Assembly: GCF_003025005.1 (NCBI RefSeq) | Contig: NZ_PVSS01000001.1 | Location: 1-64,000, forward strand | Direction of reading: 5' to 3' | Length of the DNA stretch: 64,000 nucleotides | From: Brumimicrobium mesophilum | Lineage (GTDB): Bacteria > Bacteroidota > Bacteroidia > Flavobacteriales_D > Crocinitomicaceae | Shown here: positions 44,562-51,856 of the stretch, one piece after another | Position numbering within the stretch: the first letter of the stretch is position 1 | Layout of the letters: each line of letters starts with the position of its first letter | The notes under the pieces: model-generated | What the model saw: the letters and a program-made list of their open reading frames with translations, nothing else | Database searches by the model: none | What the model was told of the DNA's origin: nothing | Made by a program: the position numbers and the translations under genes

Positions 44562-44975
44562 TTAAGGACGTTTTATTTTCATTTCCCTTTCGTTCAATTC
44601 ACTTTCACCTTTCAACTTAGCATTATTCGCTTTTTCTAAACTTTCTTTAGTAGTTGCTTTAATTTCTCTCGAAGTTTCTTTTAACTCCATGTTTGCGTTG
44701 TCAGAAGTTTCTTTGATGTCAGACTTCAATTTATCAGACTTTTCTTGAATATTCTTTTTAGCTTCATCAGCAGAATTTTCAATCTCGTTCAAAGCGTCTT
44801 GAGTTTCTTCCTCAATTTTCTCACCTGCATCTTCTGCAGCTTCGTTTAGCTCAGCACCAGCCTCATTCATTTCTTCTCCAACTTCATTCAACTCAGCCTC
44901 AACTGAAGTATCTTCGCATGAAGTAAAAGCCAAAGACATAGCCAAAGCCGTTGCGAATACAAATACTCTTTTCAT
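44562..44975 (-). CDS. Glu-rich helical lipoprotein, longer copy of a tandem pair
   Basis: A 137-residue lipoprotein (lipobox FTSC, Cys20). The mature part is almost entirely charged amphipathic helix with repeated steps such as NEVGEEMNEAGAELNEAAEDAGEKIEEE, then AKKNIQEKSDKLKSDIKETSDNANMELKE, resembling LEA/apolipoprotein-type or YtxH-like stress proteins. It shares its N-terminal half with the 65-residue protein at 45053-45250, and the 5' leaders of both genes are similar, so they arose by tandem duplication. A stress-related envelope role is a guess. Confidence 0.7.
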   Translation of the reverse strand: MKRVFVFATALAMSLAFTSCEDTSVEAELNEVGEEMNEAGAELNEAAEDAGEKIEEETQDALNEIENSADEAKKNIQEKSDKLKSDIKETSDNANMELKETSREIKATTKESLEKANNAKLKGESELNEREMKIKRP

Positions 44976-45052
44976 AATATAAATTTTAGTTAACCATTAT
45001 TAGATATAACAAATATATAAATATTTGAGATATTGGAATTTAGTACCAAAAA

Positions 45053-45250
45053 TTAATTATTTGTAGATTCTTCGATGTTTTCCTTAGCTTCTTCAGTTTC
45101 TTCCTCAATTTTTTCTCCTGCCGCTTCACCAGCTTCGTTCATTTCTTCACCAACATCTTCCATTTCCTCACCTACTGTTTTTTCTTCACAAGAAACAGTT
45201 GAGAATGCCATTGCGATTGCTGCTGCCGTATAAATAAATACTCTTTTCAT
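45053..45250 (-). CDS. Glu-rich helical lipoprotein, short copy of a tandem pair
   Basis: A 65-residue lipoprotein (lipobox TVSC, Cys21) starting MKRVFIYTAAA and ending in GEEMNEAGEAAGEKIEEETEEAKENIEE, a strongly acidic amphipathic helix. It is the upstream paralogue of the gene at 44562-44975, with 77 bp between them. The protein is short, but the signal, lipobox and paralogy make it convincing. Confidence 0.7.
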   Translation of the reverse strand: MKRVFIYTAAAIAMAFSTVSCEEKTVGEEMEDVGEEMNEAGEAAGEKIEEETEEAKENIEESTNN

Positions 45251-45464
45251 AATATATGTTTTAAATTTTAGTTAAATACTATTAGATCTTTTGTAAAATT
45301 AAAAATTTATAATAAAGCAGCAATTAAACATTTCTAATCTTTTCTTAAAATAGGTTAAAGTGACTTCATCGCTTTTAAATACAGCATCTGTGATCTTCTA
45401 TTTGCATGACTTTGAATCTACATTCTATAAGAGACAGGAGAATCATCTCCAACTCAATTCTATT

Positions 45465-45605
45465 TCGCGTGAGGGGTAGAAGTGACATCCTTTAAAAACT
45501 GAATACCAATCGGAATCTGTACCTTGAATACAGAAGTTACTATGTCCATTAAGGTTCAGTACCTGGTATTATTTTTAAAGATATAACGGATAACCCGACC
45601 CAGTT
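45465..45605 (+). ncRNA. Candidate structured RNA, possibly Flavo-1-like
   Basis: A left block GCGTGAGGGGTAGAAGTGAC + ATCCTTT (45467-45493) and a right block AAAGATATAACGGATAACCC + GACCC (45577-45601) resemble, as I remember, a pair of conserved blocks common between genes in Flavobacteriia, which I tentatively link to the Flavo-1 RNA motif. Between them a stem AATACCA/TGGTATT (45502-45508 / 45564-45570) encloses a smaller hairpin CTGTA/TACAG (45517-45521 / 45529-45533), as expected for a variable stem-loop arm between constant blocks. A few positions differ from the form I recall, so it may be divergent or decaying. Its role is unknown. Confidence 0.45.
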
Positions 45606-45762
45606 AAACATTGAAGCCACAATTTAAACTTGAAAGTTAACTATATCAATCAAGGCAAAAGAATTCACTGGGGCACGCCCAAAACCGAAAAACAAATGTC
45701 ACATAAAATCAACTATAAATAGAATATAATCCTCAAAGGTGTTTATTCTGAATATAGCTTTG

Positions 45763-45770
45763 TACCTTTG
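45763..45770 (+). promoter_or_regulatory. Putative -7 box of sufS
   Basis: TACCTTTG fits TAnnTTTG; TAGCTTTG a few bases earlier (45755-45762) fits as well. The ATG at 45792 lies 21 bp downstream, which also shows that the in-frame TTG at 45768, inside the box, is not the start. A -33 TTG is not convincing. Confidence 0.5.
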
Positions 45771-45791
45771 TGTGTATTCAAATTTATAGCA

Positions 45792-47006
45792 ATGAACATA
45801 AAATCAATTCGTTCACAATTTCCAATTTTAGAGCAGAAAATCCACGGAAAACCGTTGGTTTATTTTGACAATGGTGCCACAACACAGAAGCCTTTATCGG
45901 TAATTCAACGAATCAATGATTATTACGCTCGGGAGAATGCAAATATTCATCGTGGTGTTCACACCTTGAGTCAGGAAGCAACCACAGCTTACGAAAATGC
46001 TCGTACTATGATTCAAAATTATCTTGGAGCAAAAGAAAATCATGAAATTCTATTCACCAAAGGAACCACAGACGGAATAAATTTGGTCGCATTTTCATTT
46101 GGAGAATTATTAAAAGCCGAAGATGAAATTATTATTTCTGCAATGGAACACCACTCAAACATTGTCCCGTGGCAAATGCTGTGCGAGCGAAAAGGATGTA
46201 AATTACGCATCATTCCAATGGATGAAAAAGGTGATTTGGTTTTAGACACATATGACTCTTTGCTTTCTAACAAAACAAAACTAGTTGCTGTTACACATAT
46301 TTCAAATGCACTAGGGACTGTTAATGATGTAGAACACATTATCAAGAAAGCACACGCAGTTGGAGCCAAAGTGCTAATCGATGGAGCACAAAGTATACAG
46401 CATATTCAAGTGAATGTGCAAGAATTAGATTGTGATTTCTATGCCTTTTCTGGACATAAATTATTTGGACCAACAGGCATAGGAGTTTTGTATGGAAAAG
46501 AGGAAATCTTGAATCTTATGCCACCTTATCAAGGTGGAGGAGATATGATTAAGGAAGTGACTTTAGAGAAAACAACTTATAATTCTTTACCTCATAAATT
46601 TGAAGCTGGAACTCCAAATATTGCTGGAGGAATTGGATTAGGTACGGCATTTGAATTCTTGAATTCACTTGACATGAAAGAGGTTGTAAAACACGAACAA
46701 GAATTACTTGAATATGCAACTTCAGAATTAGAAAAGATTGAAGGGATAAAGTTTTATGGTCAGGCAAAAGTAAAAACAAGCGTAATTTCATTTTTAATCG
46801 AAGGGCTTCACCCTTATGATGTAGGTACGCTACTTGACAAAATGGGAATTGCAGTTAGAACTGGTCATCATTGTACACAACCAATAATGAATCAATTCTG
46901 TATCCCTGGAACAATTCGTGCTTCATTTGCTTTTTACAATACGAAAGGAGAAATAGATGTTTTTATTAAAGCATTAAACAGAATTATTCCTATGTTGAAA
47001 AATTAA
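45792..47006 (+). CDS. sufS: Cysteine desulfurase SufS
   Basis: A 404-residue PLP enzyme that removes sulfur from cysteine for Fe-S cluster assembly. PLP Lys223 lies in FSGHKLFGPTG, the cofactor-contacting His in EHHSN, and the persulfide Cys361 in RTGHHCTQP, the class-II (SufS-type) active-site loop, shorter than in IscS. The ATG at 45792 is chosen over a TTG at 45768, which falls in the -7 box. sufE follows after 40 bp, giving the SufS-SufE relay. sufBCD is not in the window; in Bacteroidota it is often separated. Confidence 0.95.
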   Translation: MNIKSIRSQFPILEQKIHGKPLVYFDNGATTQKPLSVIQRINDYYARENANIHRGVHTLSQEATTAYENARTMIQNYLGAKENHEILFTKGTTDGINLVAFSFGELLKAEDEIIISAMEHHSNIVPWQMLCERKGCKLRIIPMDEKGDLVLDTYDSLLSNKTKLVAVTHISNALGTVNDVEHIIKKAHAVGAKVLIDGAQSIQHIQVNVQELDCDFYAFSGHKLFGPTGIGVLYGKEEILNLMPPYQGGGDMIKEVTLEKTTYNSLPHKFEAGTPNIAGGIGLGTAFEFLNSLDMKEVVKHEQELLEYATSELEKIEGIKFYGQAKVKTSVISFLIEGLHPYDVGTLLDKMGIAVRTGHHCTQPIMNQFCIPGTIRASFAFYNTKGEIDVFIKALNRIIPMLKN

Positions 47007-47046
47007 TTCGAAGGCAATTTTATATCATACAACAAACTAAGAAAAA

Positions 47047-47460
47047 ATGAGCATTACAGAAAAAGAGCAAGAAATCATTGAAGAATTTGCACTTTATGAT
47101 GATTGGATGGACAAATACGAATACATTATCGAACTAGGTAAAGAACTTCCTATAATTGAAGAGCAGTACAAAACGAAAGATCGTTTAATCAAAGGTTGTC
47201 AATCTCAAGTTTGGCTGCATGCCGATTGTAAGAACAACAAGATGACCTTTTCTGCAGATTCAGATGCGATAATCACAAAGGGTATTATTGCTTTATTAAT
47301 TCGTGTTGTAAATAACGAATCTCCAGCGGATGTTGCACGATCTGACTTTCAATTCATTAAAGAAATTGGATTGCAAGAACATTTGTCTCCTACTCGTTCC
47401 AATGGATTGGTGAGCATGGTGAAAGAAATGAAACTGAACGCACTAAAAGCCGTAAAATAA
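47047..47460 (+). CDS. sufE: SufE sulfur acceptor protein
   Basis: A 137-residue partner that takes the persulfide from SufS Cys361 onto its own Cys51 (in LIKGCQSQVWL) and passes it to the SufBCD scaffold. Length and the segments DDWMDKYEYIIELGKELP and ITKGIIALLIRVVN are those of canonical SufE. Its stop overlaps the next ATG (TAATG), so a small lipoprotein is made by coupled translation. Confidence 0.95.
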   Translation: MSITEKEQEIIEEFALYDDWMDKYEYIIELGKELPIIEEQYKTKDRLIKGCQSQVWLHADCKNNKMTFSADSDAIITKGIIALLIRVVNNESPADVARSDFQFIKEIGLQEHLSPTRSNGLVSMVKEMKLNALKAVK

Positions 47461-47708
47461 TGAAGTTTAAATCTAGGACTGTAATTTTTTCAACAGCATC
47501 TCTTCTAACATTCACACTATTTTCCAGTTGTGAAGATCCAGAATTAGATGCTATAATGGCGGACTATTGCGAATGTATAAGTGAATCGCGTTATGATGAC
47601 AGCAAACATATAGAGTGCATTGAAAAAATGGACTCAATTAAAATAAAGTACAAGGAACAACCAAGAAAGATATTAAAGGTTATAGAAAAAACCGATGAAT
47701 GTTACTAG
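47460..47708 (+). CDS. Small cysteine-containing lipoprotein coupled to sufE
   Basis: An 82-residue protein with a lipoprotein signal (lipobox FSSC, Cys24) and four further cysteines (C37, C39, C53, C81) in the short mature part, which is otherwise charged and helical (CECISESRYDDSKHIECIEKMDS). It starts on the last base of the sufE stop. The cysteines may form disulfides; a link to sulfur metabolism is suggested only by position. Its TAG stop overlaps the stop of the convergent gene (CTAG). Confidence 0.7.
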   Translation: MKFKSRTVIFSTASLLTFTLFSSCEDPELDAIMADYCECISESRYDDSKHIECIEKMDSIKIKYKEQPRKILKVIEKTDECY

Positions 47709-48079
47709 TTTTCTATTCCTTCTAAGAAATTTGGAAGGTTAGCATTTTTAGCCACCTCTTCATCTCCTAAAATCAAGATTGAGTTAGGCCTGTTTCTGTC
47801 CAACCACATATTGAAATTAGAGTTTGTGGCAGCCAAAGTCCCATTGATATCAACCTTGTGAACAGCTTTGTTTCCATCGCTTAAATCAGTTTGGGTATCC
47901 TCATCATCCCTTGAGAAATTATGATTTTCGTGAAACAATACCACACCATCAATAATTTCACTTAAATTATCGTTTTTATGTGTTGTGGCAACCACTTGAA
48001 TACGTTTTCCCTCAGCCCATTCAGAGATGGCTTTTCCAAACTTATTGTTTTCAATAACGTATATGGTTTCTATTTTCAT
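47705..48079 (-). CDS. Conserved hypothetical soluble protein
   Basis: A 124-residue acidic protein that opens with an alternating beta-alpha pattern (METIYVIENNKFGKAISEWAEG; then IQVVATTH; GVVLFHENHNF) and later NSILILGDEEVAKNANLP, reminiscent of a small Rossmann-type fold. No catalytic motif is seen. Its stop codon shares bases with the stop of the convergent lipoprotein gene. The upstream 187 bp hold a weak GCCC-N6-GGGC hairpin that may end the response-regulator transcript. Confidence 0.6.
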   Translation of the reverse strand: MKIETIYVIENNKFGKAISEWAEGKRIQVVATTHKNDNLSEIIDGVVLFHENHNFSRDDEDTQTDLSDGNKAVHKVDINGTLAATNSNFNMWLDRNRPNSILILGDEEVAKNANLPNFLEGIEN

Positions 48080-48266
48080 TCTTATAATCGATTAAAAAGC
48101 CCTGTGATGGGCGGTAAAAATCAGGCACAAAAGTAATGACTTCTATTTAATATCAAACTAAAAGTTGAGAATAAAATGAAAAATTAAGCACTTGGTACAA
48201 ACAGCGTTTCATATGAGTTAAATGACAGTTCAGCAGTAACTCACACTCTTTGCGTGATTTCCCACG

Positions 48267-48953
48267 TTATACCGTCAACTCGTCTATAAATTTATATCCA
48301 ACTCCTTTTACGGTTTGGATGTAATGGGAACCTATTTTCTCTCTTAATTTCCTGATATGCACATCAATTGTTCTATCACCAACAACAATATCTACTCCCC
48401 AAACAGTGGAAAGAATAGCTTCTCTTTCAAAAACATTTCCTGGTTTGGACATAAGAAGAGCCAGTAACTCGAATTCCTTTCTAGGGAGGTGAATATTTTC
48501 TCCTTTTAGGGCGACTGTATATTTTTCTCTGTCAATTATAAGGTTTCTATCGCTGTCATCATCCGTTCTATACCTCCCGACATTTCTTCTTAATAATGCA
48601 TTGATTCGACTAATTAACACTTTTGGTTTTAAAGGCTTAGCAATATAATCATCCGCACCAGCATCTAATCCAGCAACTTGACTATAGTCTTCATTTCTGG
48701 CAGTCAAGAAACAAATAATTATCCCATCATATTTTGGGTCTTTTCTAATCAATTCACAGACTTCAATACCATCCATAATAGGCATCATGACATCCAATAA
48801 AATAATGTCTATCTGATTATTGTTTTCTTCTAGCAATTTCAAGCCTTCCTTTCCATTTTCTGCCAAGAAACATGAAAACCCGTGTTTAGTTAGATTATAT
48901 TCCAATAATTCACGAATCTCTTCTTCGTCATCTAAAATTAATACACCCTTCAT
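48267..48953 (-). CDS. OmpR/PhoB-type response regulator
   Basis: A 228-residue two-domain regulator. The receiver has the acidic pocket D8/D9 and phospho-acceptor D54 (ILLDVMMPIMDG), the conserved Thr (CFLTAR) and Lys (YIAKPLKP). The winged-helix output domain (about 130-225) shows LPRKEFELLALLMSKPGNVFEREAIL, VGDRTIDVHIRKLREKIG and TVKGVGYKF. No histidine kinase is adjacent, so the partner is unknown; in Bacteroidota such orphans are often placed near their kinase but not here. A TATCTTTG box lies upstream. Confidence 0.93.
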   Translation of the reverse strand: MKGVLILDDEEEIRELLEYNLTKHGFSCFLAENGKEGLKLLEENNNQIDIILLDVMMPIMDGIEVCELIRKDPKYDGIIICFLTARNEDYSQVAGLDAGADDYIAKPLKPKVLISRINALLRRNVGRYRTDDDSDRNLIIDREKYTVALKGENIHLPRKEFELLALLMSKPGNVFEREAILSTVWGVDIVVGDRTIDVHIRKLREKIGSHYIQTVKGVGYKFIDELTV

Positions 48954-48974
48954 TGGAATTTAATATTGTTTACA

Positions 48975-48982
48975 CAAAGATA
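48975..48982 (-). promoter_or_regulatory. Putative -7 box of the response regulator gene
   Basis: TATCTTTG on the minus strand (plus CAAAGATA), 21 bp before the ATG at 48953. The -33 element is not clear. Confidence 0.45.
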
Positions 48983-49115
48983 TAAATTCTTAGCGAAGTC
49001 TACATATTTTCAATATCCAATGAATTTTAATCATTTTTATGAATTATGAGCCAATAATTGTGCTCTGATTATCGCGACATCACTATCTTAGCAAGAAATA
49101 ACATACAATTATACT

Positions 49116-49613
49116 ATGAAAAAATTATTATTATTTACAACAATACTAACTCTTGCAACTTTCTCTTATGGTCAAAGTTACGGATCAGGGGTAGGTGTGA
49201 AGTCAATTACTTCTGGTGGACCTTTTGGAGGTTTTGGAATTAACTACAAAGCATCAATTGGTGGAGGAAGTGCGCTTGATTTAACTGCTGGAGGAGGAAG
49301 CAATCATTTTGCAGCCCAGTTACTATATGAATGGCAAAGAGAAACAGGTTGGACTAATGGACTGGACTGGTACATTGGAGCAGGTGGAACTTTGGGTGCT
49401 TGGAGCAGTAAATATTATTGGAACACCAACAAATATTACGATCGTGGCTTTTTCTTAGCGGCAGATGTAGTATTCGGTTTAGATTTCAACATTGAACCAA
49501 ATACAGGTGTTCCACTCGGATTCTCCTTAGAAGCTGGGCCTAGTGTTGGCGTCATTAATTCTAGAGGATTTGGTATCAACAGTGCTTTTGCGATTAGATA
49601 TATAATTAACTAA
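49116..49613 (+). CDS. Small Gly-rich outer-membrane-barrel-like protein
   Basis: A 165-residue protein with a signal peptide (about 1-19, SYG-Q) and a mature part of about eight alternating beta strands (GFGINYKASIGGGSALDLTAGGG, FAAQLLYEWQRE, LDWYIGAGGTLGAW, FFLAADVVFGLDFNI, GFSLEAGPSVGVI, NSAFAIRYIIN). The short size and aromatic/hydrophobic strand ends suggest an eight-strand OmpA/OmpW-like barrel with no periplasmic domain. The specific role is unknown. It is divergent from the response regulator gene (162 bp between starts), which may control it. Confidence 0.7.
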   Translation: MKKLLLFTTILTLATFSYGQSYGSGVGVKSITSGGPFGGFGINYKASIGGGSALDLTAGGGSNHFAAQLLYEWQRETGWTNGLDWYIGAGGTLGAWSSKYYWNTNKYYDRGFFLAADVVFGLDFNIEPNTGVPLGFSLEAGPSVGVINSRGFGINSAFAIRYIIN

Positions 49614-49739
49614 AGAATCACTTGTCTATATTCTCTGCCGAAGACTAATTAAGTGAAGGACCTATTAAAAAGATAGACGATTACTATCGATTTACCTAGC
49701 TTCATAGGAAAACCAGAATGTCTTAGACAAAAGAGATCT

Positions 49740-49775
49740 CTCGTCGCTTCGCTTTGTCGGATGACGGATTACCGT
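49740..49775. repeat. GTCGCTTCGCTTTGTCGGATGACGG element
   Basis: A CTCTCGTCGCTTCGCTTTG / TCGGATGACGG segment of the kind seen dispersed between genes in many genomes (variants of ctcgtcgcttcgctccgtcg...atgacg). It shares the GCTTCGCT core with the 37.8-kb and 58-kb repeats but not the CAGAGG part. Confidence 0.4.
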
Positions 49776-49784
49776 AAGGATATA

Positions 49785-49836
49785 TCAAAAAAGGGAGAAA
49801 AAGATGCTGCGCAGGATCTCTTTCTCCCTTTTTTGA
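49785..49836 (+). terminator. Intrinsic terminator after the small barrel gene
   Basis: TCAAAAAAGGGAGAAA (49785-49800) pairs with TTTCTCCCTTTTTTGA (49821-49836) around a 20-nt loop that can fold further. The T-rich right arm gives a U-tract on the plus strand. The pairing is symmetric, so it may also work leftward. Confidence 0.8.
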
Positions 49837-49849
49837 TTTTTAAAGCATT

Positions 49850-49883
49850 AAAAACGCCCAGCAAAATTTTACTGGGCGTTTTT
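49850..49883. terminator. Bidirectional terminator at the end of pyk
   Basis: AAAAACGCCCAG (49850-49861) and CTGGGCGTTTTT (49872-49883) form a perfect 12-bp stem with a 10-nt loop, 28 bp after the pyk stop. A/T tails on both sides allow termination in both directions. Confidence 0.9.
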
Positions 49884-49911
49884 CACTCTATTACTTCCAA
49901 TTGAAATCGAA

Positions 49912-51330
49912 TTATTCAACATAACTCAACCTCAACATATTTGACTTTCCTTTTGATTCAATTGGCATAGAGGCAACATTAATTACCAATTCACCAGTTT
50001 TCAATAAACCTTTATCTTTTAAAATGTATTTAATGTCAGCAATTGTATGGTCTGTACTCACCATCTTATCATAGAAAATTGCACGGACTCCCCAAACGAG
50101 GTTTAGTTGTGTCAAAATTTCTTTGTTACTTGTGAAGACAAATATTTGTGATTTTGGACGTTGAGAAGCAATTTTATACGCTGTATAACCCGAGAATGAC
50201 ATCGTTACAATAGCTTTAGCGTCTACTCTATTTCCTAATCTTGTAGCATTAAAACAAATGGAATCCGAAATAAATCGTTCTTGATTTTTCTCCGGAATTT
50301 CTTCTTTGTAATAAATCAAATCGGACTCTTCTACCTTTCGAACAATCTTATCCATTGCTTGAATTACCGTAATTGGATGCTTCCCCACTGAAGTTTCTCC
50401 AGAAAGCATCACTGCATCCGTTCCATCCAAAACCGCATTCGCTACATCATTAACCTCTGCTCGAGTTGGTGTATAATCCTCAATCATACTTTCCATCATT
50501 TGTGTAGCTACAATGATAGGTTTAGCATGTAAATAACATTTTTTAATTAACATTTTCTGCACCAATGGCACATCTTCCATCGGAATTTCAACACCTAAAT
50601 CCCCACGAGCAACCATAATTGCATCCGTTTCACGAATAATAGCATCAATATCTTGAATTGCTTCTGGTTTTTCAATTTTAGCTACAACCTTAGCTTTATT
50701 GCGATGCTTACTTATGATGTGCTTAATTTCAATGATATCTCTTGCTGAACGAACAAATGATAATCCTATCCAATCAACATTTAAATCCATTGCGAATTCT
50801 AAATCTTTCAAGTCTTTCTCCGTTAAAGAAGGAAGCGATATCACGGTATTTGGTAGGTTAACACCCTTATTTGAAGATAGAATACCTCCATGAGTTACAA
50901 CCGCTTGAATAACTTTTCCATCTGTTGAAACAACTTCCAACTCAAGCTTTCCATCATCCAAACGAATAAATTCACCTGCTTTGATATCAGCAGCGAGTTG
51001 AGTATAATTGATGGCAAATCTTTTGCTTGTTCCTACGACATCCTTATCGGTAACAATTTCCACAATTTCGCCAGGCACCAACTCAACGCCGTTGTCCTCC
51101 ATTTTACGTGTACGAATTTTCGGACCTTGTAAATCTGCTAAGATTGCAATGTTTAAACCGGTTTCATCGTTTAATTCGCGAATAATATTAATTACTTTTT
51201 CGTGGTCTTCATATGCACCATGAGAAAAATTGATTCTCGCAACATTCATTCCCGCTTCCATCATACCTCTCAAAACCTTTTTAGATGATGAGGCTGGTCC
51301 CAAAGTGGCTACAATTTTTGTTCTTTTCAT
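49912..51330 (-). CDS. pyk: Pyruvate kinase
   Basis: A 472-residue glycolytic enzyme converting phosphoenolpyruvate and ADP to pyruvate and ATP. Features in order: RTKIVATLGPASSS at the N-terminus, RINFSHGAYEDH, LADLQGPKIRTRK, a B domain (about 70-165), the active-site IEKPEAIQDIDAI and MVARGDLGVEIP, then MLSGETSVGKHP and a C-terminal allosteric domain from about 345. Length is standard. The IPExxxVDY-family gene lies just upstream in the same direction, as in many Flavobacteriia. Confidence 0.97.
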   Translation of the reverse strand: MKRTKIVATLGPASSSKKVLRGMMEAGMNVARINFSHGAYEDHEKVINIIRELNDETGLNIAILADLQGPKIRTRKMEDNGVELVPGEIVEIVTDKDVVGTSKRFAINYTQLAADIKAGEFIRLDDGKLELEVVSTDGKVIQAVVTHGGILSSNKGVNLPNTVISLPSLTEKDLKDLEFAMDLNVDWIGLSFVRSARDIIEIKHIISKHRNKAKVVAKIEKPEAIQDIDAIIRETDAIMVARGDLGVEIPMEDVPLVQKMLIKKCYLHAKPIIVATQMMESMIEDYTPTRAEVNDVANAVLDGTDAVMLSGETSVGKHPITVIQAMDKIVRKVEESDLIYYKEEIPEKNQERFISDSICFNATRLGNRVDAKAIVTMSFSGYTAYKIASQRPKSQIFVFTSNKEILTQLNLVWGVRAIFYDKMVSTDHTIADIKYILKDKGLLKTGELVINVASMPIESKGKSNMLRLSYVE

Positions 51331-51373
51331 TTCTTTAATAATTTTCTTTATTAAATATTATAGTTCCTTCAAT

Positions 51374-51793
51374 TTAAAATATAAACTTACTCGCTGATTT
51401 CAAATCATACGGATCAAAGCTTATTGCGGTTAAAATACTCGGTATTTCCTTGAGTTGAGTTAACAAGTTGTCAATATTTGCAACTCCCGCTTCTTGCATA
51501 ACCAAGAAAAAATCAATTTGTGATTTCTCTGGCACTAAAAAATTACCATTGTTCTTGTTTTGAATCAAATAGTAAAAAACGCTTTCTTTTTTATCTTCCC
51601 ATTCATATAAGGAATGCGATGAATTGATCACTCCTTTTTTTCCAGAAACCATAAATGGCTCCCTTGATTTTTTAAGTTGTAAACCAATTTTTTCATTTAT
51701 AGACCAACAGACTCTATAATCTCCTTGGTGGCTACATAAACCTATTAAATCAAAATTAAAATCGTCCTCTAAATTCAGGGTATACTTTGTCAT
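51374..51793 (-). CDS. IPExxxVDY family protein
   Basis: A 139-residue protein of the Bacteroidota-specific IPExxxVDY family; the naming motif appears here as VPEKSQIDF (about 92-100). The start at 51793 (MTKYTLNLEDDFNF) is preferred over an ATG at 51808, because family members begin directly with a Lys-rich beta strand. No catalytic residues are known. Conserved position next to pyk, 43 bp upstream of it, suggests co-transcription, but the function is unknown. Confidence 0.85.
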   Translation of the reverse strand: MTKYTLNLEDDFNFDLIGLCSHQGDYRVCWSINEKIGLQLKKSREPFMVSGKKGVINSSHSLYEWEDKKESVFYYLIQNKNNGNFLVPEKSQIDFFLVMQEAGVANIDNLLTQLKEIPSILTAISFDPYDLKSASKFIF

Positions 51794-51856
51794 AAATCTG
51801 TTATACAAGAAATCAAATTTACAAATTTTTGAACGATACTCAACATTATTATTACG

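Larger units (their letters stand above)
45251..45791. other. Intergenic region with a candidate RNA and sufS promoter
   Basis: About 540 bases without a protein gene. The first 170 are AT-rich leader of the lipoprotein gene. At 45426-45437 lies a 12-mer equal to the inner part of the Tn5 mosaic end. A candidate structured RNA covers about 45465-45605, and the sufS -7 box is at 45763-45770. Confidence 0.6.

Noticed and set aside
45768-45791. Longer SufS with a TTG start at 45768
   Set aside because: The TTG lies inside the TACCTTTG promoter box; the ATG at 45792 matches the normal SufS N-terminus.
48100-48118. Terminator GCCC-N6-GGGC with T-run after the response regulator gene
   Set aside because: The stem is only 4 bp and far (about 150 bp) from the stop codon, so it is too weak to list as a feature.
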